Source: an uncultured Lysobacterales bacterium (lineage in GTDB: Bacteria > Pseudomonadota > Gammaproteobacteria > Xanthomonadales > SZUA-36). Taken from it: DNA of 5,468 nucleotides. Position numbers and translations under genes: made by a program. Location: positions 1 through 5,468 of the forward strand of contig CALJWY010000242.1 in assembly GCA_937974465.1 (NCBI GenBank). Direction: 5' to 3'. Shown here one piece after another: positions 1-5,468 of this stretch. The notes under the pieces were generated by a model that saw only the letters and a program-made list of their open reading frames with translations, ran no database searches and was not told the origin of the DNA. Numbering within the stretch: the stretch's first letter is position 1; each line of letters starts with the position of its first letter.

Positions 1-1
1 G

Positions 2-145
2 CCGGCCGATGAAACCCGGCAGGTACGCGAATCTCCACATACCAAAGCTTTGGTGGAAGAAATGCGTCTGCCCGAATACTGGCGTAAAGTCGGCTGGCCG
101 GATATGTGCAGCCCGATCGGTGAGGATGATTTCGAATGTCATTGA
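2..145 (+). CDS. C-terminal end of a TolB/FlgO-like TPR protein (5' end outside window)
   Basis: An open frame enters from the left edge and ends at TGA 143-145, giving the last 47 residues of a protein. The tail includes LPEYWRKVGWPDMC and ends GEDDFECH. From memory of the family, a closing block of the form 'LPEYWR..G.P..C.P.G.DDFEC' is typical of large TPR proteins with an N-terminal TolB/FlgO-like or transcriptional-regulator domain. The identification therefore rests on the tail alone, and no catalytic or sensory domain is visible. The next gene starts 43 bases later on the same strand and belongs to the same broad family, so the two probably form an operon of related genes. The N-terminal domain could be a membrane anchor like its neighbour's, a winged helix or an adenylate-cyclase domain; the window cannot say which. 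Confidence 0.7.
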   Translation, partial: PADETRQVRESPHTKALVEEMRLPEYWRKVGWPDMCSPIGEDDFECH

Positions 146-188
146 ATCAGTTTGCAGAAAACCGGCCATTGACGAATGAGGATTTTGC

Positions 189-2054
189 ATGAGTTTTTTT
201 AGGGAGTTAAAAAGAAGAAACGTTTTTCGCGTCGGTATAGCCTACGCGGTAGCCACGTGGCTTTTGCTTCAGCTCTCCGACATCCTGGCACCATTGCTCA
301 ACCTGCCGGAATTCGTACAGCGTTTTGTGCTGTTGCTGTTGCTCATCGGCTTTATTCCCGCCCTGATTTTTGCCTGGGCTTTTGAAATGACGCCGGAAGG
401 CCTGAAAAAAGAAAAAGACGTGGACCGGGATCGTTCCATTGCTTCACAAACGGGTCGCAAACTGGACCGTACCATCATCGTCATATTGTCACTGGCACTC
501 GGATATTTCGCCTGGGACAAATTCATTGCGGATCCACCCATAGAAAATCCGGAAGCAGCCGTCCAGGCCGAATCCATCGTCAAACAGGTGGAGCAAGCGC
601 AAGCCAGCCCCGAATCGGGGGGTAAGTCCATTGCGGTTCTTCCGTTTGTCAATATGAGTACCGATGCCGAAAATGAATTTTTCTCAGATGGTATATCGGA
701 AGAAATTCTCAATGTGCTGGCCAGCATCCCTGATCTGAAAGTCGCCGCGCGTACATCAGCGTTTGCGTTTAAGGGCAGCAACACCAAAATTGCTCAGATC
801 GCCAAGGAGTTGGGTGTAAATCATGTGCTGGAAGGCAGCGTGCGAAAATCCGGTAACCAGGTGCGTGTCACCGCCCAGTTGATTAAAGCCGATGACGGTT
901 TTCATCTCTGGTCGGAAAATTATGACCGGGAACTGACCAATATTTTTACCATCCAGGACGAGATCGCCGACTCAATTGCACAAGCCCTGCAAGTGTCTTT
1001 GAAATTGGCCAGTGGATCAGCCGGCAACCTGACAGGCACCAACAGCATCGAGGCTTATGAGCACTATCTGAAAGGTACGTCACTTTGGCATCTGCGCACG
1101 GTGAGCAGTTTGCGTGAATCGATTGAGGAATTTGAAAAAGCAGTTTCCCTGGATCCTGAATTCGCAAAGGCCTATGCCGGCCTGGCACTGACCTGGTCGG
1201 TCATCGATGGTTATGTGAACATGGACAGCGCGACTGTGATGCGCAATACCAGTCAGTCTGCAAACATGGCCCTGTCGATAGACCCGGACAATGCAGAAGC
1301 ACACGCTGCACTGGCCCAGGTTGCACAGCGGGAGTTCAGGTATAAAGAAGCCACCGACTTATATCAGCGTGCAAGCGCTTTGAACCCCTCATTTGCAACT
1401 GCACATCAATGGTTAGGCAATTCGCTTGGAGAAATGGGCGATCCCGAGGCCGGGCTTGTCAGTTTACAAAAGGCATGGAGCCTGGATCCACGCTCGCGCA
1501 TTATCGGTGCGAACCTGGCACTTCAACTTGCCAACCTTGACCGAAGCCAGGAGGCCCTTGATGTGCTCAGCCAAATAATGGCATTCGCACCAGATTTCCC
1601 GGATACCTCTGAGTTACTGATGCACATTGCAATTATCGCCGGGGATTGTGCAAGCGCTTTGGAGTCCGGCAACAGGCTCGCAAAGCTTTTGAACAAGCCA
1701 GCTGATGCGATCGGAACCTACCTGGATTTGTGCCAAACAGATGACGCCATACTCAGGGCCAGCGCAATTGAAACCATCCTGAACTGGTCAAATTCGGAGT
1801 TTTCTGACCCGAACAGCCCGAGCCTGTCGTATCCTGAAGAACTAACCGGCTTAATTATAGAGCTGGGCGAATTTGATGCTGCGTTCAAACTGGTCGAGAA
1901 ATATTACACAATATATCCTGATTTCGGTTTGGCATATGTCTTGCGTCCCAAGAGGACAGAAAACGGCATCATTTTTTACTGTGATTCACGTGTACAGTCG
2001 ATTTTTGAACAGCGGGGTATTCCACAGGTCGAAGGCGAAGACATTTGCAAATGA
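189..2054 (+). CDS. Membrane-anchored TolB/FlgO-like domain protein with TPR repeats
   Basis: A 621-residue protein with a layered architecture. Residues 1-13 (MSFFRELKRRNVF) are a basic cytoplasmic start typical of this family. Hydrophobic segments lie at about 15-35, 44-65 and 94-108, so the N-terminus is an inner-membrane anchor. Residues 117-145 are a Pro/Ala/Glu-rich linker. Residues about 146-270 form the TolB-N/FlgO-like domain: it opens KSIAVLPFVNMS and contains FFSDGISEEI, VAARTSAFAFKG, VLEGSVRKSGNQVRVTAQLI and HLWSENYDRE, as in COG5616-type proteins. From about 287 to 475 there are at least four TPR-like units, marked by repeated A...LDP or ALNP helix ends (SLDPEFAKAYAGLA, SIDPDNAEAHAALA, ALNPSFATAHQWLG). 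The C-terminal part (480-621) is less regular. The start is supported by GAGGA at 178-182, six bases before ATG. The molecular function of the family is not established; a protein-protein scaffold at the membrane is an inference. Unlike the preceding gene it ends GEDICK and lacks the DDFEC tail. Confidence 0.9.
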   Translation: MSFFRELKRRNVFRVGIAYAVATWLLLQLSDILAPLLNLPEFVQRFVLLLLLIGFIPALIFAWAFEMTPEGLKKEKDVDRDRSIASQTGRKLDRTIIVILSLALGYFAWDKFIADPPIENPEAAVQAESIVKQVEQAQASPESGGKSIAVLPFVNMSTDAENEFFSDGISEEILNVLASIPDLKVAARTSAFAFKGSNTKIAQIAKELGVNHVLEGSVRKSGNQVRVTAQLIKADDGFHLWSENYDRELTNIFTIQDEIADSIAQALQVSLKLASGSAGNLTGTNSIEAYEHYLKGTSLWHLRTVSSLRESIEEFEKAVSLDPEFAKAYAGLALTWSVIDGYVNMDSATVMRNTSQSANMALSIDPDNAEAHAALAQVAQREFRYKEATDLYQRASALNPSFATAHQWLGNSLGEMGDPEAGLVSLQKAWSLDPRSRIIGANLALQLANLDRSQEALDVLSQIMAFAPDFPDTSELLMHIAIIAGDCASALESGNRLAKLLNKPADAIGTYLDLCQTDDAILRASAIETILNWSNSEFSDPNSPSLSYPEELTGLIIELGEFDAAFKLVEKYYTIYPDFGLAYVLRPKRTENGIIFYCDSRVQSIFEQRGIPQVEGEDICK

Positions 2055-2076
2055 CCTAGGTCATCAATGCATGACC
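2051..2076. repeat. Three ATGACC/GGTCAT half-sites (palindrome plus inverted copy)
   Basis: ATGACC at 2051-2056, GGTCAT at 2059-2064 and ATGACC at 2071-2076 are three exact copies of one hexamer in alternating orientation. The first two, with the TA between them, form a perfect 14-bp palindrome (2051-2064) that includes the stop codon of the TPR gene. The second and third form a 6-bp inverted repeat around a 6-base spacer. No T-run follows, so it does not look like an intrinsic terminator. It could be a binding site for a dimeric regulator or an mRNA 3' structure; no regulator is identified. Confidence 0.5.
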
Positions 2077-2213
2077 AATGATACTTTAGAATTATTTGTA
2101 AGGGCTTTAAACTGTCCGTTAAAAATTACGCTTATGTATATAAATTGTCCGATTTGGTCAACTGGGGCGAAGGAACCATCGGCTAAACTATGAAGTCTCA
2201 GATGTTGAGTGGT

Positions 2214-2241
2214 TTGACATCGTTACTTCAGGAGGTTTACT
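2214..2241 (+). promoter_or_regulatory. Candidate sigma70 promoter with a consensus -35 just before the DUF2628 gene
   Basis: TTGACA at 2214-2219 is a perfect -35 hexamer. The best -10 is TTTACT at 2236-2241 with a 16-base spacer (four of six consensus positions). If used, transcription would begin around 2248-2250, almost at the ATG (2251), and the AGGAGG at 2230-2235 would not be in the message. The weak -10 and this conflict make it doubtful. Confidence 0.25.
2230..2235 (+). promoter_or_regulatory. Ribosome binding site AGGAGG with long spacing
   Basis: A full-strength AGGAGG lies 15 bases before the ATG at 2251, longer than the usual 5-10. No in-frame ATG, GTG or TTG lies between them, so the start cannot be moved upstream to fix the spacing. 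AAAGAG at 2245-2250 touches the ATG and is too close to help. Confidence 0.5.
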
Positions 2242-2250
2242 AAAAAAGAG

Positions 2251-2652
2251 ATGCGAGTTTTTGATATCTACAACCACCCTAAATATGGCAAGCGGGCCGT
2301 CCGTCGCGGTTTCTCATGGTTGGCATTCCTCGCCCCCTCGGTTTGGGCGGTGCGTCGGGGTCTGGGTTTGACCACCGTGCTTTTGGTGGTTACGACCACT
2401 CTGATGTTTGATATCGCCCAGCTGGCAGGTTCCTGGGTGTCCGGCCCCATGGCCCAGTTCCTGTTACTGGTTGCCCTGGTGATTGTGTTTGGTCTCAAAC
2501 CGGGTTTTTCCGGTTATCGCTGGCACGCACGTGTGTTGAAAGAGGAAAAATTTTCTTTTGAATGCACGGTCGCGGCCGAGAATCGCCGCAAGGCACTGAA
2601 GGCCGCCAATGACGATCTCTACACGGACAAAATCAACATAACGGCCGCTTAA
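2251..2652 (+). CDS. DUF2628 domain small membrane protein
   Basis: A 133-residue protein, about the usual length for the DUF2628 family. Recognition rests on the N-terminal pattern FDIYNHPKYGKRAVRRGFSW followed by LAFLAPSVWAVRRGL, and on the C-terminal GYRWHARVLKEEKF and VAAENRRKAL, all resembling conserved parts of the family. Two hydrophobic segments, about residues 38-58 and 66-83, suggest an inner-membrane hairpin with a basic, soluble C-terminal tail. The family has no established biochemical function and none is proposed here. It follows the TPR gene on the same strand after 196 bases and is probably its own unit or a weakly coupled last gene, ending at the strong terminator at 2721-2748. 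ATG 2251 is the only reasonable start because the family pattern begins immediately after it. Confidence 0.8.
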   Translation: MRVFDIYNHPKYGKRAVRRGFSWLAFLAPSVWAVRRGLGLTTVLLVVTTTLMFDIAQLAGSWVSGPMAQFLLLVALVIVFGLKPGFSGYRWHARVLKEEKFSFECTVAAENRRKALKAANDDLYTDKINITAA

Positions 2653-2696
2653 AGCTGATTACAGCTGTGGCCGGCAGACCACGTCGTGATCCACAG
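2653..2696 (+). other. Small inverted repeats in the 3' region of the DUF2628 gene
   Basis: AGCTG (2653-2657) and CAGCT (2662-2666) can pair around ATTA directly after the stop codon. Alternatively CTGTGG (2665-2670) can pair with CCACAG (2691-2696) over a 20-base loop. The pairings share bases, so they exclude each other. Both are short and may be chance. Confidence 0.25.
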
Positions 2697-2720
2697 GCTA
2701 AAAAAATAACTTCTCAAATA

Positions 2721-2748
2721 AAAGGCGGGCCCAGGCCCGCCTTTTTTT
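2721..2748. terminator. Bidirectional intrinsic terminator between convergent genes
   Basis: GGCGGGC (2724-2730) pairs with GCCCGCC (2735-2741) around a CCAG loop, and AAA at 2721-2723 extends the stem with TTT at 2742-2744. Seven Ts follow on the plus strand (2742-2748). On the minus strand the hairpin is followed by TTTTATTT (complement of 2716-2723). It sits 68 bases after the DUF2628 stop and about 20 bases after the aceA stop, so it should end transcription from both sides. Confidence 0.92.
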
Positions 2749-2767
2749 ATTAACCTCTAACCGCAGA

Positions 2768-4363
2768 TCAGCCAAACTGATTCATCGTATTGTCTTTGCC
2801 ACCGGCCTTGAGTGCAGCGTCACCGGCGAAGTACTCCTTGTGGTCATCGCCAATATTGGAACCGGACATGATCTGGTGCTTCACACACGCAATACCCTGG
2901 CGTATTTCCTCGCGCTGTACATGCAATACGTAGCCCAGCATACCAAGCTCGCCGAAGTACTCTTTCGACAGCGTGTCGGTGGACAATGCTGCGGTATGGT
3001 AAGTCGGCAACGTGATCAGGTGATGGAAAATTCCGGCATCACGGGCGGCATCAGCCTGGAAGGTTCGAATATGGTCATCCGCGGCCTTGCCCAGTTCGCT
3101 GTCATCATAGTCCACGCTCATCAAATTGTTGCGATCATAGGCAGACACGTCCTTACCTTCCTCAACCCAGGCGTCATACGTCTGCTGGCGGAAGTTGAGG
3201 GTCCAGTTGAAAGACGGGCTGTTGTTGTAAACCAGCTTGGCATTCGGGACCACCTCGCGAACACGATCGACCATGCCGCCGATTTGACCAATATGGGGCT
3301 TCTCTGTCTCGATCCAGATCATGTCGGCACCATTTTGCAAGGATGTGATGCAGTCGAGCACGCAGCGATCTTCACCGGTGCCGGCACGGAACTGGAACAG
3401 GTTGGATTCGAGCCGTTTTGGCCGCAATAATTTTCCGTCACGCTTCAGAACAATATCGCCGTTGTGCATATCTTCCAGGTGGATCTCCTCACAGTCGAGG
3501 AATGAGTTGTACTGGTCACCCAAATCGCCCGGCTCATGGGTCACCGCTATTTGCTTGGTCAAACCGGCGCCAAGGGAGTCAGTACGCGCAACGATCACTC
3601 CATTATCGATACCAAGCTCCAGAAATGCATAGCGACAAGCATTGATCTTGGCGAGAAAATCAGAATGCGGAACCGTTACTTTACCGTCCTGGTGGCCGCA
3701 TTGTTTTTCGTCGGAAACCTGGTTTTCGATCTGCAGACAGCAGGCACCAGCTTCAATCATTTGCTTGGCCAGCAGGTACGTGGCCTCTGCGTTGCCAAAG
3801 CCGGCATCAATATCGGCAATAATGGGTACAACGTGTGTCTCGTGATTGTCGATTTGATCCTGGATATCGGCTTCCCTGGCGGCGTCACCGTCGGCCCGGG
3901 CCGAATCCAGTTCACGGAACAGAAGATTAAGTTCGCGCGAGTCTGCCTGGCGCAGAAAGGTGTAGAGTTCCCCGATCAGTTCGGGAACCGTGGTTTTTTC
4001 ATGCATCGATTGATCCGGCAATGGACCGAACTCGGACCGCAGCGCGGCAACCATCCAGCCGGACAGGTATAAATACTTCTTTTTTGTGCTGCCAAAGTGC
4101 TTTTTGATGGAGATCATCTTCTGCTGGCCGATAAAACCGTGCCAGCAACCAAGTGACTGGGTGAACTTAGAGGAATCGGCATCGTATTCCGCCATATCGC
4201 GGCGCATGATGTCAGCCGTGTACTGGGCAATTTCCAGACCGGTTTTGAATCTGTTCTGGGTGCGCATACGGGCGGCTGATTCAGGATTAATTGCATTCCA
4301 GGAGCTGCCAGCGGCTTCGCAAACCCCGGTGATAGAATTGATATCTTTTGTGTAACTTGACAT
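2768..4363 (-). CDS. aceA: Isocitrate lyase
   Basis: Isocitrate lyase splits isocitrate into succinate and glyoxylate, the first step of the glyoxylate shunt used to grow on acetate and fatty acids; it is a cytoplasmic Mg-dependent enzyme. From ATG 4363 the protein has 531 residues, matching the long bacterial subfamily (the Pseudomonas type) rather than the roughly 430-residue E. coli type. Visible hallmarks are FTQSLGCWHGF (67-77), the metal-site region PIIADIDAGFGN (180-191), QIENQ (211-215), the active-site loop KQCGH (220-224) with catalytic Cys222, VARTDS (258-263), the substrate-binding NNSPSFNW (380-387) and TLPTYH (451-456). E. coli has KKCGH; KQCGH is, to my knowledge, normal for the long form. 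The frame stays open upstream to an ATG at 4390, but 4363 is preferred because GGAGG lies seven bases before it and MSSYTKDINS fits the family start. Malate synthase is not in the window. The divergent LysR gene may regulate it. Confidence 0.97.
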   Translation of the reverse strand: MSSYTKDINSITGVCEAAGSSWNAINPESAARMRTQNRFKTGLEIAQYTADIMRRDMAEYDADSSKFTQSLGCWHGFIGQQKMISIKKHFGSTKKKYLYLSGWMVAALRSEFGPLPDQSMHEKTTVPELIGELYTFLRQADSRELNLLFRELDSARADGDAAREADIQDQIDNHETHVVPIIADIDAGFGNAEATYLLAKQMIEAGACCLQIENQVSDEKQCGHQDGKVTVPHSDFLAKINACRYAFLELGIDNGVIVARTDSLGAGLTKQIAVTHEPGDLGDQYNSFLDCEEIHLEDMHNGDIVLKRDGKLLRPKRLESNLFQFRAGTGEDRCVLDCITSLQNGADMIWIETEKPHIGQIGGMVDRVREVVPNAKLVYNNSPSFNWTLNFRQQTYDAWVEEGKDVSAYDRNNLMSVDYDDSELGKAADDHIRTFQADAARDAGIFHHLITLPTYHTAALSTDTLSKEYFGELGMLGYVLHVQREEIRQGIACVKHQIMSGSNIGDDHKEYFAGDAALKAGGKDNTMNQFG

Positions 4364-4370
4364 AGCCAAT

Positions 4371-4375
4371 CCTCC
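4371..4375 (-). promoter_or_regulatory. Ribosome binding site that decides the aceA start
   Basis: On the minus strand GGAGG (complement of CCTCC) lies seven bases before ATG 4363. The alternative ATG at 4390 would put this site inside the coding sequence and add nine residues, MNTRNGGLA, with no sign of conservation. Confidence 0.85.
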
Positions 4376-4420
4376 GTTTCTCGTGTTCAATAAAGGTTTT
4401 AAACGACAAAATCACGCAGA

Positions 4421-4487
4421 GATTATTAATCTGGATTATCGGTTAAAAAAATCATTCTAGCCACACTCACAAGATTTAGATAATCTA
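4421..4487. promoter_or_regulatory. Candidate LysR-regulator operators in the aceA/lysR divergent gap
   Basis: GATTATC occurs on the plus strand at 4434-4440 and on the minus strand at 4485-4479. The left copy belongs to a cluster of alternating half-sites: GATTA 4421-4425, TAATC 4427-4431, GATTA 4434-4438, where 4426-4438 also fits the T-N11-A pattern of LysR sites. The right copy lies in the dyad TAGAT-A-ATCTA (4477-4487), overlapped by AGATT-N5-AATCT (4472-4486). The heptamers are about 71-77 bases before the aceA ATG and 67-73 before the regulator's GTG. Binding by the adjacent regulator is inferred from this layout. Confidence 0.45.
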
Positions 4488-4494
4488 TGCACTT

Positions 4495-4500
4495 TATACT
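4495..4500 (+). promoter_or_regulatory. Possible -10 element for the LysR-type regulator gene
   Basis: TATACT matches five of six -10 consensus bases and lies about 50 bases before the GTG start. The hexamer 17 bases upstream, AGATTT at 4472-4477, is a poor -35 and falls within the candidate operator. That would fit a promoter whose activity is affected by a bound regulator, such as autoregulation. Confidence 0.3.
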
Positions 4501-4505
4501 CAGCA

Positions 4506-4522
4506 TTTATTTAATGAATAAA
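4506..4522. repeat. AT-rich inverted repeat in the regulator's leader
   Basis: TTTATT (4506-4511) and AATAAA (4517-4522) are inverted copies around TAATG. AATAAAGGT at 4517-4525 also occurs at 4389-4397 near the aceA end of the gap. In such AT-rich DNA both may be chance. Confidence 0.2.
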
Positions 4523-4551
4523 GGTCCGCTTCGTAAAAAAGGATATGTTTT

Positions 4552-5468
4552 GTGAATTTAAAGAACGTCGATCTTAATCTGCTGGTCTACCTTGACGTCC
4601 TGCTTCGCGAGCTCAATGTGACCCGCGCTGCGGAGAGCCTGGGCATCTCCCAGCCGGCCATGAGTAACGGTTTACGGCGTTTGCGGAAGTTGTTTTCCGA
4701 CCCATTGTTGGTGCGTACCAGTGGTGGCATGAGTCCAACCGAACGGGCATTAAACCTGCAACCAGAGATTCGTGAAGTGGTTGCCTCGATCAAAAAAGTG
4801 GTTGAGCCTGACCGGCAATTCGACGCTGCCAATGCCGATCGCGTTTTTCGCATCTCCGTAAGTGACTACAGTGAGGCAACGCTACTGCCACACATGTTGC
4901 GTCGCATGCGTTCAGAATCACCCGACGTCACCCTGGACGTTCTGACACCAAGTGATGTGAGCTATCAGGATCTGGAGCGGGGCAGTGTTGACCTGGTGAT
5001 AAATCGCTTTGATGTGTTGCCACAGTCATTTCATCAGATGCCCATTTGGCGGGATGGCTTCTCCTGCATCATTCACCACCAGAATCCGATACGCGATAAT
5101 TTTAATTTGCAGACCTACCTTGAGGCAGGTCACGTATGGGTCAGCAAAACAGGAATGGGGATTGGTGTAGGCATGGAACCTGATGCCGTGCAGGGCCTGG
5201 GTTGGGTCGATGAGGCCCTCACCAAGCTGGGTAAAAAGCGTCGCATACGGGTGTTTACCCGGCATTATTACGCAGCGATGCGCTTGGCGGTATTGCGTGA
5301 CCTAATCATCACCCTGCCCAGCAGGGCGGCCAACCTGGTGAAAGATGATCCTGGCGTGATTATTTTGCCCCCACCGTTTGAGATTCCGCCAATCGAGTTA
5401 ACCATGGCCTGGAGTCCCCTGCTACAACATAACCCCGCACATCAATGGATACGCCGTTTGATTGCAGA
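4552..5468 (+). CDS. LysR-type transcriptional regulator, NahR/NodD-like group (3' end outside window)
   Basis: The frame opens at GTG 4552 and stays open to the window edge, giving 305 residues; LysR proteins usually have 300-320, so only the last few are missing. The start is supported by AAAAAAGGA at 4535-4543, eight bases upstream. No in-frame alternative start lies close by; the ATG at 4545 is in another frame and soon meets a stop. Residues 1-65 are the winged helix-turn-helix: VDLNLLVYLDVLLRELNVT, then RAAESLGISQPAMSNGLRRLR (HTH about 22-44) and DPLLVRTSGGMSPTERA. This form, with DLNLL and the M.PT.RA wing, resembles the NahR/NodD/LinR group. Residues from about 90 onward form the two-lobed effector-binding domain, including DLVINRF and, near the end, MAWSPLLQHNPAHQWIRRLI. 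The effector cannot be predicted. It is divergent from aceA across 188 bases, making aceA and itself likely targets (inference). Confidence 0.93.
   Translation, partial: MNLKNVDLNLLVYLDVLLRELNVTRAAESLGISQPAMSNGLRRLRKLFSDPLLVRTSGGMSPTERALNLQPEIREVVASIKKVVEPDRQFDAANADRVFRISVSDYSEATLLPHMLRRMRSESPDVTLDVLTPSDVSYQDLERGSVDLVINRFDVLPQSFHQMPIWRDGFSCIIHHQNPIRDNFNLQTYLEAGHVWVSKTGMGIGVGMEPDAVQGLGWVDEALTKLGKKRRIRVFTRHYYAAMRLAVLRDLIITLPSRAANLVKDDPGVIILPPPFEIPPIELTMAWSPLLQHNPAHQWIRRLIA

Larger units (their letters stand above)
2055..2250 (+). other. AT-rich intergenic region between the TPR gene and the DUF2628 gene
   Basis: These 196 bases hold no convincing gene. Apart from the half-site array at the left end, there is a TATATAAA stretch at 2137-2144 that could serve as a -10 element, but no good -35 lies 16-18 bases before it. 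TGTCCG occurs at 2113-2118 and again at 2146-2151, 33 bases apart. No terminator for the upstream gene is visible, so read-through into the DUF2628 gene is possible. Confidence 0.5.

Noticed and set aside
220..224. Possible active-site change in isocitrate lyase (residues 220-224 of the protein, KQCGH instead of KKCGH; coordinates here are residues)
   Set aside because: The catalytic Cys and His are kept, and Gln at this position is, as far as I recall, normal in the long Pseudomonas-type subfamily.
269..787. 172-codon minus-strand frame, and two more at 946-1304
   Set aside because: Antisense to the well-supported TPR gene, low complexity in composition, with no start signals.
1369..1661. 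GTGCAAGCGCTTTG at 1369-1382 and again at 1648-1661
   Set aside because: Same reading frame in both places, encoding ASAL in TPR-like helices; better explained by repeated protein structure than by a DNA element.
2113..2151. TGTCCG repeated 33 bases apart in the gap
   Set aside because: Only six bases match, with differing flanks and no clear promoter between; likely chance.
1873..2193. 106-codon plus-strand frame running from the TPR gene into the gap
   Set aside because: More than half overlaps the TPR gene in another frame, it has no ribosome binding site, and the part beyond 2054 resembles no known protein.
2840..3430. 196-codon open frame on the plus strand
   Set aside because: It lies wholly antisense inside aceA, whose protein is unmistakable; no ribosome binding site or recognisable domain. 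It is a product of codon bias in the opposite strand.
3536..4072. 178-codon open frame on the plus strand, and shorter neighbours in 3321-3845 and 4086-4355
   Set aside because: All are antisense to aceA, overlap one another, and show no family pattern.
4587..5265. Minus-strand frames of 88 and 79 codons
   Set aside because: Both lie within the LysR-type gene, which begins with GTG and runs off the window; the sense protein is clear.

Overview
The window looks like chromosomal DNA from a mid-GC gammaproteobacterium, probably marine or environmental. This rests on three points: the long 531-residue isocitrate lyase subfamily known from Pseudomonas and relatives, the TolB/FlgO-like TPR membrane proteins that are often expanded in such genomes, and ordinary Shine-Dalgarno spacing. 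The genus cannot be told from this sequence. There is no tRNA, rRNA, CRISPR array, transposase or phage gene, and nothing suggests recent transfer.

Left part (1-2054, + strand). The window opens inside the last 47 codons of a gene whose tail resembles the C-terminus of TolB/FlgO-like TPR proteins. After 43 bases comes a complete 621-residue member of the same broad family: an N-terminal membrane anchor, a TolB/FlgO-like domain and TPR repeats. The two are probably a co-transcribed tandem pair of related genes.

Middle (2055-2767). A 196-base AT-rich gap begins with a three-part arrangement of ATGACC/GGTCAT half-sites that overlaps the stop codon of the TPR gene. It leads to a small DUF2628 membrane protein (2251-2652). 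A strong hairpin at 2721-2748 with T-runs on both sides separates this gene from the convergent aceA and should terminate both.

Right part (2768-5468). aceA, isocitrate lyase of the glyoxylate shunt, lies on the minus strand, and its best start is 4363. A LysR-type regulator starts with GTG at 4552 on the plus strand and runs off the window. The 188-base divergent gap contains the heptamer GATTATC once on each strand, at almost equal distances from the two start codons. This is the classical layout of a LysR regulator controlling its divergent neighbour, so the regulator may control aceA and itself. That link is inferred.

Overall this is mostly an ordinary housekeeping region. The points most worth a second look are the candidate LysR operators, the half-site array at 2051-2076, and the odd promoter and ribosome-binding-site arrangement before the DUF2628 gene. 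I see no convincing evidence of an undescribed system.
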